A DNA stretch of 64,000 nt, taken from contig JBCCGK010000039.1 of NCBI GenBank assembly GCA_039029315.1, positions 29,846 to 93,845 of the forward strand, in the 5' to 3' direction. The notes under the pieces were generated by a model. That model was not told the DNA's origin, made no database searches, and saw nothing but the letters and a program-made list of their open reading frames with translations. The position numbers and the translations under genes were made by a program. Source of the DNA: JBCCCJ01 sp039029315 (GTDB taxonomy: Bacteria; Bacteroidota; Bacteroidia; J057). How positions within the stretch are numbered: the stretch's first letter is position 1; the number at the start of each line of letters is the position of its first letter. This document shows positions 56,801 through 63,523 of this stretch, one piece after another.

Positions 56801-56973
56801 TCGAGAATCACGACGATCGTTTTGCTCATCCATTCTTTTGGGCTGGTCCCATCGTGATCGGAGATCAAGCACCTATTTGGAGGCCAGCCAACTATGCCTT
56901 GATGCTGTTGATTGTGAGCGGACTTCTGCTCGCAGGATTTTTTTTCTTTCGAAAGATGCGACCTCATTCGTGA
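53803..56973 (+). CDS. CHAT5: secreted TPR-CHAT protease, membrane anchored
   Basis: 1,056 residues, with a signal peptide (FRSFFLLSTLVLCLTATKGS) followed by AQEVDSSILTILRQKGDAFI, nearly the same as in CHAT4. The dyad is His883 (IHFATHAKSHD) and Cys931 (LSACETGLGEF). In the segment before the dyad, LRTRRSDHFGPLRHSEEEV departs from the R-R-DG(F/Y)GPLR(F/Y)S consensus of the other copies: the Gly after Asp is replaced and Phe becomes His. That could affect substrate or activation. The terminal helix lies at ~1030-1050. It starts 128 nt after CHAT4. Its last codons overlap a weak match to the ECF promoter element that precedes CHAT6. Confidence 0.86.
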   Translation: MNLFFRSFFLLSTLVLCLTATKGSAQEVDSSILTILRQKGDAFIECYEHDSVYYYVEQARRFAEENKYPVQQLEFTAKQRLALFRVFPNQVEVPSALFSEARPLTRQLLESGDSSLWIVSYLIEYSRIHTYKRQYSQAKKCLDEAFQAFPKSRSAPSKVKGELYLLKGEYFLNQNLSVDSVDKYLTLAQEQIQQEPKGLFLWYGLASSLENRKRNLYKAEEYALKHLFYSELTNNIEYRDLLIFNELSNIYIYMGDYDRALDYLRQARAGIRKSISLGFLYAQVGDYEEALNNLAIAKKRIFDKKGFLLNYLPMMHNVYGNVYLGLKQYDQAKESYQHILSSKKQNSYLDSLQYHSAMTNLLVETRQYEEALIELKAILAHKHKIRAYFNYLGFCYYHLCEVYSALGQSEKAMQAVNDGMEMISKLDSLSGQYMIPPMHQMTNPHTYYSLLYSKAHAYDHQYQFDPRKSYLDSSLIYYQKADEVIDTLRIHYQGEAVNRIISSSGFRTYFRSIKLCHQLFELTGDQQYMEKAFYFTERSKAYKLYQAVRESEARQFLNVPDSLLRAEHELIHQIQYLEKTIQKDYEAGQKLLETGKNDSLVVRRELMYVQLFQTKQAYQALVQRFETEFPDYFQQKYSRQTISLADLQAKCKKNKEGMLEYMYDDSTLIIFGISPDTIVFKQIPLSISLDSAVQALRTLLLTYPQQEDSSLAAPQTAHTDFSLLANLLYREILEPIMPVFQHIQSLTIIPDGSLGYLPFEVLLTEPPAYPGRFHSHAYLLRKFPISYSFSATLFMRIGGERFYLREPNVLAIRPGFPPSTKTYANLRTRRSDHFGPLRHSEEEVRFIANTFRARTLEDSSAVKPTIMNELANGEYRIIHFATHAKSHDHQPRKAKIAFSPSEDSLREDDFLTYAEIFNLRLNAEMIVLSACETGLGEFQKGEGIMSLARAFSYAGAQSVITTLWSVDDRSTSLLIQSFYQALKAGASKDQAMQMAKLTYIENHDDRFAHPFFWAGPIVIGDQAPIWRPANYALMLLIVSGLLLAGFFFFRKMRPHS

Positions 56974-56985
56974 ACTTACGACTTA
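56959..56985 (+). promoter_or_regulatory. Weak ECF-type element, site 4 (before CHAT6)
   Basis: CGACCTCA (56959-56966), 12-nt spacer, CGACTTA (56979-56985). The spacing and -10 block fit the three stronger sites but the -35 block is degraded. It overlaps the end of CHAT5 and ends 73 nt before the CHAT6 ATG. Confidence 0.3.
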
Positions 56986-57058
56986 AAGAGTAACAAATCT
57001 TACTTTTATACTGGTCGATCATTGTAGATATAGGGAGAAAGCAAGCTAATTGATATAC

Positions 57059-60000
57059 ATGTTGTCATTTGAAGGTTCCACATTCACTTTTGCCTTCTTG
57101 TTCATGCTTAAGATGATCTCATCTCTTCATGCACAGGAACCAGATACCAGTATATTTGAACCCATCCGGGAAAAGGTCATTCACTTTCAAGCGACTTTTG
57201 CGCATGACAGTGTAATCCAGTATGCAGAACGGGCAAGAATCTATGCAGAAGACCATCAACTCCCAATCTTCCAGATTGAGTTCACGGTGCGGCAGCGCCT
57301 CGCCCTGATGCGAAAATACAGAGGCTTTGTCGACAAGCCATTGGCCCTCTTCCATCAGATCCTTCCTCTTGCTGATCACCTCCTTGCCGCGGGTGATTCC
57401 TCCTTATGGATTGCCAAGGCCTATGAAGAAATGATAGAGATGTATGCCTTCAGACGTGCGTATGACAAGGCCAATCAGGCCATGTTTCGGGCCTTGTCGG
57501 CAATTCCGTCCTCTGTTGAAGGATCGAGTGCTGTAAGAGGCAGTATCTATACCAATCTGGCAGGCTATTATATTGGCAAAGACAGACTGGATTCAGCCCA
57601 GCAGTATCTGGATTTGGCCCTGCTGGATATTTCTCCCCATTCAGAGGAAATGCTGGAATGGTACTCCACAGCCGCCAATCTGGAGATACAAAAAGAGAAT
57701 CTACCTGCCGCCGAAGCCTATCTCCTTCAACAAATCCCCGTGGCCGAGGCGATCAACAACATTGACTATCGGGACATGATGACTTATCATCAGTTGGCGG
57801 ATGTGGCGATGCGGACAGGAGATTTTGATCTTGCCATGGAATACCTCGGTCCTGCAAGGAGGAGTGGAAGGAAAGACTTACTTCTTGCCCAACTCTATAT
57901 TCTCAAGGAAGAATATCAGGAAGCCTTGAAGGTCATGCGAACCCTTGAGTGGTCCTGCCTTTTATATAGAGGCTTCTCGCTCAATTATCTTCCAGACTGC
58001 TATCGGACCATGGCCGATGCCTATCTCGGTCTGCAACAGTTTGACTCTACAGAATCCTATATCTACAAAGCGCTGGAACAAGATTTTCATCCATCAGTTG
58101 TAGATACGCTGCTGTTCTATTTGGGAAAAATCGAACTGGATCTGGTTCGAGAGAATTATAGAGCGGTGGGTACGCATATTGACCAGTTGAAAGAGATCGA
58201 CCAGGCATTCCGAAAAAACAGGAATTATTTGGCGACTGTTCAGTACAGAACTTTTCAAAGTCAGCTTGGACTCAAGGAATACGAGGAAGCCCTCACAAGT
58301 CTGGAGAAGGGATTGACCATAGTTACAGGAAGCTCAAATGAAACGGAGAAAGCTCCTCAAGTATCTCTAGACCAGTTGAGCGATCCACACCTGTATTTCA
58401 ATTTCATTTCTGCCAAAGGACACACCTTTCTGGACCGCTTCTACACAGATGGACAACAAACATCTCTGGATTCCGCTTTGATGTATTTCCACAAGGCAGA
58501 CAGGATCGTAGATACCTTGCGGATGAGGTTCAGAGGGAAGGAAGTGAAGCGGGTCTTGGCCAAACGTGCTTTTCCCGGATATGTGCGGGCGATCCAAAGT
58601 TGTTATGAACGCTATCAGCAATCACAGCAGGCTTCCTATCTGGATCAGGCATTTTATTTTGCAGAGAAAAGTAAGTCGTTGCGCTTGCATCAGGCGATTT
58701 CAGAATCGGAGGCCAGACAGTTTTTGACAGTCCCGGATGAGCTGCTTCAACAGGAGAGAGAATTGCTTCGAACCATTCAATATCATGAACGGAAATGTGC
58801 CTATTTTCAGGAATATCATTTTACCATTGATGAGCAGGGAGATACCTTGTTTTTTCATACCCTGTGGGAGACGCATAGCCAAGAATTGCATGTGGCACGG
58901 CAAGCCTATCAGAAATTAATTGCAACCTTTGAGCGAGATTTCCCCGAATACCATCTTCAGAAGTTTCAGACCAATGTCAAATCTTTGCAGGAAATTCAGC
59001 GGTTGTGCAAAAAAGATCAAACGGCCCTTGTAGAATTCGTGCTTGGCGATAGCTCCCTGTTTGTCTTTGGCATTGGTCCCGACACAATCATCTTCCGTCA
59101 AATCATTCCCACATTCTCCCTGGATTCGACGGTGCAGGAACTGCGAAATAGTCTGTATGAGTATTGGTTGGCAGATCAACGATCGGATGCCATGTATGAA
59201 GCCAATAGCCGCAAATATTGTTCACTCGCCTTTGGGTTGTATCAGGAGCTTCTTCACCCTCTCGCTCCCTTGTTTGAAGATCTTGATCGCGTCACCATCA
59301 TTCCAGATGGTTCGCTGGGATATTTGCCGTTTGAGGTTCTGCTCAGCAAGCATCCAGAGTTTCCTGATCAGTATCAGACACATGCCTACCTGCTGCGCGA
59401 ACTTCCCATCAGCTATGCTTTTTCTGCCACGGTTCATTGGCGAAAGCAAGCCAGAACTCTCCTCCCTTCTGCTCCCAAAATCCTGGCAATCAGGCCAAGT
59501 TTTGAGGATGAGGACCAAATATTTGCTGATATCAATTCACTGCGCAGAGATGGCTACGGACCCTTACGCTTCAGTGAGGCCGAAATTGACTTCATTGCAG
59601 AACGATTTGGGGCAAAGATTTTGGAAGATAGTTTGGCGACCAAACATCAGGTCATGGAGGCGATTGAGTCAGAACAGTATGCTGTGATTCATTTTGCTAC
59701 CCACTCCAAATCACATGACCAACAACCACGTAAGGCCAAAATTGCTTTTACCTCCATAGCGGATTCTACAGAAGAAAATGACTTTCTCACCTTTCCGGAG
59801 ATCTTCAACCTTCGCCTAACAGCTGATATGGTAGTTCTCAGCGCTTGTGAAACAGGTCTGGGAGAATTTCAGAAAGGAGAAGGTATCATGAGTTTGTCTC
59901 GGGCATTTGCTTTTGCCGGAGCTAAGTCTGTCATCACCACCTTGTGGAGTGTAGATGACAAGAGCACCGCAGAGCTGATGCAAGCATTTTATCGTGATTT

Positions 60001-60226
60001 GGCAAGCGGAAATGACAAAAGCTCCTCCATGCAAAAAGCCAAACTGGATTACCTCCAATCACATGATCATCGATTTGCTCATCCATTCTTTTGGGCAGGC
60101 CCTGTAGTAATTGGAGATCCTGGACCAATCAGACGCCGACTAAATGGGACGATCTGGATGGGCGTGATCGGGATATTGCTTCTCGGAGCTATGGGATTTT
60201 TCGTCGGCAAATTCAGGAAAAAATAA
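57059..60226 (+). CDS. CHAT6: secreted TPR-CHAT protease, membrane anchored
   Basis: 1,055 residues from ATG 57059 (MLSFEGSTFTFAFLFMLKMI), signal peptide ending at LHAQ. The in-frame TTG at 57050 is less likely. The mature start EPDTSIFEPIREKVIHFQAT is the most divergent of the six. The dyad is His882 (IHFATHSKSHD, Ser in place of Ala after the His) and Cys930 (LSACETGLGEF). It shares HQPRK-like (SHDQQPRKAK) residues with CHAT4/5 but EENDFL with CHAT3, so it looks intermediate. The linker differs (YFQEYHFTIDEQGDTLFFHT). The last helix is at ~1028-1050, ending GKFRKK. A hairpin with a T-rich tail follows at 60303-60350, before the sigma2 pair. Confidence 0.86.
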   Translation: MLSFEGSTFTFAFLFMLKMISSLHAQEPDTSIFEPIREKVIHFQATFAHDSVIQYAERARIYAEDHQLPIFQIEFTVRQRLALMRKYRGFVDKPLALFHQILPLADHLLAAGDSSLWIAKAYEEMIEMYAFRRAYDKANQAMFRALSAIPSSVEGSSAVRGSIYTNLAGYYIGKDRLDSAQQYLDLALLDISPHSEEMLEWYSTAANLEIQKENLPAAEAYLLQQIPVAEAINNIDYRDMMTYHQLADVAMRTGDFDLAMEYLGPARRSGRKDLLLAQLYILKEEYQEALKVMRTLEWSCLLYRGFSLNYLPDCYRTMADAYLGLQQFDSTESYIYKALEQDFHPSVVDTLLFYLGKIELDLVRENYRAVGTHIDQLKEIDQAFRKNRNYLATVQYRTFQSQLGLKEYEEALTSLEKGLTIVTGSSNETEKAPQVSLDQLSDPHLYFNFISAKGHTFLDRFYTDGQQTSLDSALMYFHKADRIVDTLRMRFRGKEVKRVLAKRAFPGYVRAIQSCYERYQQSQQASYLDQAFYFAEKSKSLRLHQAISESEARQFLTVPDELLQQERELLRTIQYHERKCAYFQEYHFTIDEQGDTLFFHTLWETHSQELHVARQAYQKLIATFERDFPEYHLQKFQTNVKSLQEIQRLCKKDQTALVEFVLGDSSLFVFGIGPDTIIFRQIIPTFSLDSTVQELRNSLYEYWLADQRSDAMYEANSRKYCSLAFGLYQELLHPLAPLFEDLDRVTIIPDGSLGYLPFEVLLSKHPEFPDQYQTHAYLLRELPISYAFSATVHWRKQARTLLPSAPKILAIRPSFEDEDQIFADINSLRRDGYGPLRFSEAEIDFIAERFGAKILEDSLATKHQVMEAIESEQYAVIHFATHSKSHDQQPRKAKIAFTSIADSTEENDFLTFPEIFNLRLTADMVVLSACETGLGEFQKGEGIMSLSRAFAFAGAKSVITTLWSVDDKSTAELMQAFYRDLASGNDKSSSMQKAKLDYLQSHDHRFAHPFFWAGPVVIGDPGPIRRRLNGTIWMGVIGILLLGAMGFFVGKFRKK

Positions 60227-60302
60227 TTTGTCGAAGTGTGAATAGAGTGGGGGGTAGCTTTTTGTATGACAGCTTAATTGCCATCCATGCTTACTATCAG
60301 TG

Positions 60303-60350
60303 CCTGTCGCTGGAATCTTGTATTGAAGACTTCCTGACAGGAATAATTTT
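60303..60350 (+). terminator. Imperfect terminator-like hairpin after CHAT6
   Basis: CCTGTC (60303-60308) pairs with GACAGG (60336-60341), with GGAATCT/AGAcTTCC as the inner part. It is followed by AATAATTTTT. Bulges make it weaker than the Rhs terminators. Confidence 0.5.
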
Positions 60351-60439
60351 TCAGGATCGAGTCTCTAACAGGAATGGATGCCATGCTGCTGATTCATCGA
60401 AGGAATGAGATAGATGTTTACATTTTTTCAAGAATAGGC

Positions 60440-60466
60440 GGACCTTTCTGTAGTTCATACGACCAA
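60440..60466 (+). promoter_or_regulatory. Candidate ECF-sigma promoter, site 3 (before sigma2)
   Basis: GGACCTTT (60440-60447), 12-nt spacer, CGACCAA (60460-60466), ending 43 nt before the sigma2 start. It is practically the same element and distance as before sigma1. Confidence 0.62.
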
Positions 60467-60509
60467 GAAAGTAGGAGGATCGATTTTTAGCACAACCAAA
60501 ATACCTATC

Positions 60510-61118
60510 ATGATATTCAACAAGAAGGATTCTGATACCGACCTAATGGAGGGGATTTTGGCGGGAGGTGTGAAACGTGAAAGATCTACCAAAATCCTTT
60601 TTCAAAAACACCATAAATTCTGTCATCGAGGGGTGCGGACATTTGGTCTAACATCCGAAGAGGCACAAGAAGCTTACCTGGATGCCATTACTGCAGTTTG
60701 TCGACAAATAGAGAAAAGCAATTTCAGGGGAGATTGTTCCTTGAGTACTTATCTCTATCGAATTTTTGAAAATAAATGCAAAAACAAACTCCGTCAACGA
60801 AAATCTCCCAACAATCAATGGATTGAAGACATCCCTGACCTTCCTTCAAAAGCCAGAAGTATACTGGAAGAGTTGGTGGAGCAGGAGGAGTTTGTGGCAG
60901 CAGAAGGGCTACTGGCACTTTTGGGAGGAAAGTGTAAGCAAATTCTGCTCTTGTCTGACTATCAGGGCTACTCTCAAACAGAAATTGCTGAAAAACTTGG
61001 TTTGAAATCAGCCAGGGTAGTCGCCACGAGTCGATATCGATGTATCGCCAAACTCAAACAAATGCTCCGAGGAAAACAGGTCTCGCTCCAGTGTGAATTC
61101 TCCTCAGATCAATCATGA
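60510..61118 (+). CDS. ECF-type RNA polymerase sigma factor 2
   Basis: 202 residues, MIFNKKDSDTDLMEGILAGG. It is similar to sigma1 along its whole length: region 2 SNFRGDCSLSTYLYRIFENK and region 4 YQGYSQTEIAEKLGLKSARV then RYRCIAKLKQML. The specificity-determining parts are alike, so both may read the same GGACCTTT...CGAC promoter. Differences are concentrated in the region 2-4 linker (NNQWIEDIPDLPSKARSILE). It is followed 10 nt later by a membrane TPR regulator. In contrast to unit 1, no CHAT gene follows; the CHAT array lies upstream instead. Confidence 0.88.
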   Translation: MIFNKKDSDTDLMEGILAGGVKRERSTKILFQKHHKFCHRGVRTFGLTSEEAQEAYLDAITAVCRQIEKSNFRGDCSLSTYLYRIFENKCKNKLRQRKSPNNQWIEDIPDLPSKARSILEELVEQEEFVAAEGLLALLGGKCKQILLLSDYQGYSQTEIAEKLGLKSARVVATSRYRCIAKLKQMLRGKQVSLQCEFSSDQS

Positions 61119-61128
61119 CCATTTACGC

Positions 61129-61866
61129 ATGGAACATCCAAATTACAACACAGCCTACATTGATCAATATCTATCTGGCAAACTCACACAAGAGGATGCG
61201 TTTGCGTTTGAGCAAGCCATCGAGTTGCTCCCTGATTTAGAGGAAGAAGTCAGGCTTCAAATTCTTGCAAAAGGAGCCAGCTTCAAAGCCGGAAGAGATA
61301 TTTGGCGCACAAACAGACGAGAAGAATTGACACGCTGGCTTGGGCAACATCCTGAGTGCTTTCTGCCTTCCTGGATTCAATATGCAGCAGGGATTGTTCT
61401 CCTGATATCCATTGGCCTGGCCCTGCTCCCATTCCGAACCCAATCTCCCCAACATCTGGAGGTGTCAGCTGTTGCCTATCACATGGACCCGGCACCGATC
61501 ATTCGGACTGCTCGTGCACCATCTGCCCTTCATACGAGTTATCAGGCATTTAATTCTCGCCAATATGCCCGCGCCCTCCAGATCTGGGAGCGTCTGCCCC
61601 TTCCACAAGATAGCTTTACCCGAAATGAAATTGCCTATTTCAAGGGGCTGAGCTACCTGGAACTGGGACAGATTGACTTGGCAAGAAAGAGTTTTCTGAC
61701 AGTCTCAGAACCGACGTACTATCCGCGTGCTCAATGGAACCTGGCCATTAGCTGGATCAAGGAAGGACAGCAAGTACAAGCGATTCCAGTCTTGGAGTCA
61801 TTGAGCCAACAGGAAACCTCTTTTCAGACCAAAGCTGACCGTCTTCTCGATATGATACAGGACTAA
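61129..61866 (+). CDS. Membrane-bound TPR protein, putative anti-sigma regulator 2
   Basis: 245 residues from ATG 61129 (MEHPNYNTAYIDQYLSGKLT). The alternative GTG 61093 overlaps sigma2 by 26 nt and would add an unlikely leader. It is the counterpart of regulator 1 in every part: the cytoplasmic segment IDQYLSGKLTQEDAFAFEQA and LAKGASFKAGRDIWR, a transmembrane helix at ~82-102 (YAAGIVLLISIGLALLP), and the periplasmic TPR-like region (YQAFNSRQYARALQIWERLP, YFKGLSYLELGQIDLARKSF). The DIWR/DSWR motif near residue 65, just before the basic stretch, is shared by both copies and could be the sigma-contact region. It ends 9 nt from a convergent small gene. Confidence 0.75.
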   Translation: MEHPNYNTAYIDQYLSGKLTQEDAFAFEQAIELLPDLEEEVRLQILAKGASFKAGRDIWRTNRREELTRWLGQHPECFLPSWIQYAAGIVLLISIGLALLPFRTQSPQHLEVSAVAYHMDPAPIIRTARAPSALHTSYQAFNSRQYARALQIWERLPLPQDSFTRNEIAYFKGLSYLELGQIDLARKSFLTVSEPTYYPRAQWNLAISWIKEGQQVQAIPVLESLSQQETSFQTKADRLLDMIQD

Positions 61867-61874
61867 TGTATGTT

Positions 61875-62276
61875 CTATTGCAAGCCGTTCACCAATACTT
61901 CCCATGGCATGCAGCCACCCTTGCGCCAGCGAAGCTTGCTTAGGAAGACCTGTCCATCTTTCTTTTTGAATTCTGCATAGACAGGGACAACCCCTTCACC
62001 AGCAGTGAAGGTATTTTTCCAGACGATCTTGGCCAGGGCATCGACACGCATAGTGCCCTTGACTGTGGCATGTTTGCTGACCTTGTAGCTTCCCGCATAT
62101 CGATGCCGACAATCATTGCATTCACACCCTTTTTTGGGATACACATCCTTGATATGTTCCTTAAGAGCTGCATCCAGCGCCTCCTTTACAGTACTATAGC
62201 CTGTCTGTGCCTGCATCCCCAGAACAAATATACAGCTGAACAAAAACAAGGAAGATATCACCCGAATACTTTTCAT
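61875..62276 (-). CDS. Small secreted protein with Cys cluster
   Basis: 133 residues, MKSIRVISSLFLFSCIFVLG then MQAQTGYS, giving a signal peptide cut near residue 24. The mature protein has GCECNDCRHRY (three Cys within six residues) and a fourth Cys late (KGGCMPWEV). This is consistent with a metal site or two disulfides. The rest is a small beta-rich domain (GTMRVDALAKIVWKNTFTAG, VVPVYAEFKKKDGQVFLSKL). No T9SS domain is present, so it is probably periplasmic. I do not recognise the family. It converges on the regulator 2 gene with a 9-nt gap. The gap to the rightward gene at 62461 is 184 nt. Confidence 0.7.
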   Translation of the reverse strand: MKSIRVISSLFLFSCIFVLGMQAQTGYSTVKEALDAALKEHIKDVYPKKGCECNDCRHRYAGSYKVSKHATVKGTMRVDALAKIVWKNTFTAGEGVVPVYAEFKKKDGQVFLSKLRWRKGGCMPWEVLVNGLQ

Positions 62277-62398
62277 AAATCTTTGCTAAATGGTTTCATC
62301 AACAACGAGCAAACACCCGCTTTCTGTATGTTACGCACAGATGGTCAAATCAGGTTGGACCATTCCTGCACCAAATCTTTCATTCTACCCTCATTCGA

Positions 62399-62429
62399 TT
62401 GAAAAACAAACCTGAAATCCCTATATTCG
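62399..62429 (+). promoter_or_regulatory. -33/-7-like promoter for the glycine-zipper gene
   Basis: TTG (62399-62401), 20-nt spacer, TATATTCG (62422-62429), one mismatch to TAnnTTTG, 31 nt upstream of ATG 62461. Confidence 0.4.
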
Positions 62430-62460
62430 TATAGTGGTATAAATCAATTGTGAAACATCT

Positions 62461-63174
62461 ATGACAAAGAAAAACGGAAATCAACCAATCTTTGTACCAA
62501 TAGACTGGGAAGGGAGCAAGCAAAATCCACCGGAATACCCTGAATTGCCCTCCATTCCCATAAGTGCAGATATCTTGCTCAAAGCTGTGGCCGATGCCTT
62601 TGGTTCTGGTATGAACGGAATGATGAAGGAGGGGATTGAAAGCTTTCAGGATTTTCGAAAAGGAAAAATTGATGAAAAGCAATATACCTATCGTGTGGTC
62701 TATAAAGGGACCCAGGCTGCTGTAAAAGGCGGAAGCAGAACAGCTGCTGCGCTTGGCTTGAGTGAAGGCGCAAAACGCCTGATCGTCAAGAAATTTGGAG
62801 AAGAGGCTCTGAGGCGACTAGGAAAGTACAATTTTGTTACTTCCATGGCCTTCGGAATCATCGATCAGGGAACTCATACTTATCAATATGCCAATGGGCA
62901 ACTCCCGGCAAGAGATTTCAAAATTAAATCTGTTGAGAATGTAGGCGGTACCGGTGGCGCGATTTCTGGTGCAGCTGCAGGTGCCATGATTGGATCAGCC
63001 TTCCCCGGATTGGGAACAGTCGCTGGTGCCATGCTTGGATACGCTTTCGCTGTGATGGGGGCAATGAGTGGAGCTTCCCTCGGAAAATCATTAGGAGAAC
63101 AATGGTTCCCCGATCCCTCGGCCGAAGCAACAGAAAAAAATTCTGAAGAAAGCACTTCTTCTGATCAGGAATAA
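62461..63174 (+). CDS. Protein with glycine-zipper-like C-terminal segment
   Basis: 237 residues, MTKKNGNQPIFVPIDWEGSK. There is no N-terminal signal peptide. The middle is helical (SGMNGMMKEGIESFQDFRKG, TAAALGLSEGAKRLIVKKFG). Residues ~160-215 are Gly/Ala-rich, with spacing typical of glycine zippers (GGTGGAISGAAAGAMIGSAF, then GTVAGAMLGYAFAVMGAMSG). Such segments insert into or associate with membranes. The end is an acidic Ser/Glu tail (NSEESTSSDQE). It could be a toxin-like or pore-forming effector, or a membrane-associated structural protein; the sequence does not decide. It has its own promoter and a strong terminator, so it is a single-gene unit next to the island. Confidence 0.7.
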   Translation: MTKKNGNQPIFVPIDWEGSKQNPPEYPELPSIPISADILLKAVADAFGSGMNGMMKEGIESFQDFRKGKIDEKQYTYRVVYKGTQAAVKGGSRTAAALGLSEGAKRLIVKKFGEEALRRLGKYNFVTSMAFGIIDQGTHTYQYANGQLPARDFKIKSVENVGGTGGAISGAAAGAMIGSAFPGLGTVAGAMLGYAFAVMGAMSGASLGKSLGEQWFPDPSAEATEKNSEESTSSDQE

Positions 63175-63220
63175 TTTACATCTGATATAGCAGTAATAAG
63201 GATAAGTTTGCTATATGCCT

Positions 63221-63260
63221 ATGGAGGTCAATTTCAGGATTGACCTCCATATTGCTTTTA
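63221..63260 (+). terminator. Terminator after the glycine-zipper gene
   Basis: ATGGAGGTCAAT (63221-63232), loop TTCAGG, ATTGACCTCCAT (63239-63250), then ATTGCTTTT. The stem has 12 perfect base pairs. Confidence 0.85.
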
Positions 63261-63523
63261 TGACAGACAGATCGAAGTAAGTAAGTATTTGGACACAATT
63301 ATTTGTGAGGGATATAGTGGGCATAGGGGAAAAAAGGGAGAACTCTTACCAATCAAGCCATTATATCCCCTTTTTCTCTATACCCAAATTCAAAGACACT
63401 CTCGTCCACCTATCTGGTATCAACTATCACGCTTGTCAATTACAATAATAAATCTGCCAAGCCCTCCTTAGTACAGCGTAACACAAATAAATTAATATTT
63501 GTATTTTTGTAGAAAACCGAATT
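63261..63523. other. Intergenic region with an imperfect inverted repeat
   Basis: It holds an imperfect inverted repeat, arms ~63319-63340 and ~63364-63385 (GGGCATAGGGG against CTCTATACCC). It also holds a TATTTTTG -7-type element at 63502-63509, 14 nt before the transposase start. The left end of the IS630-type element should lie here, but I could not define its terminal repeat. Confidence 0.35.
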
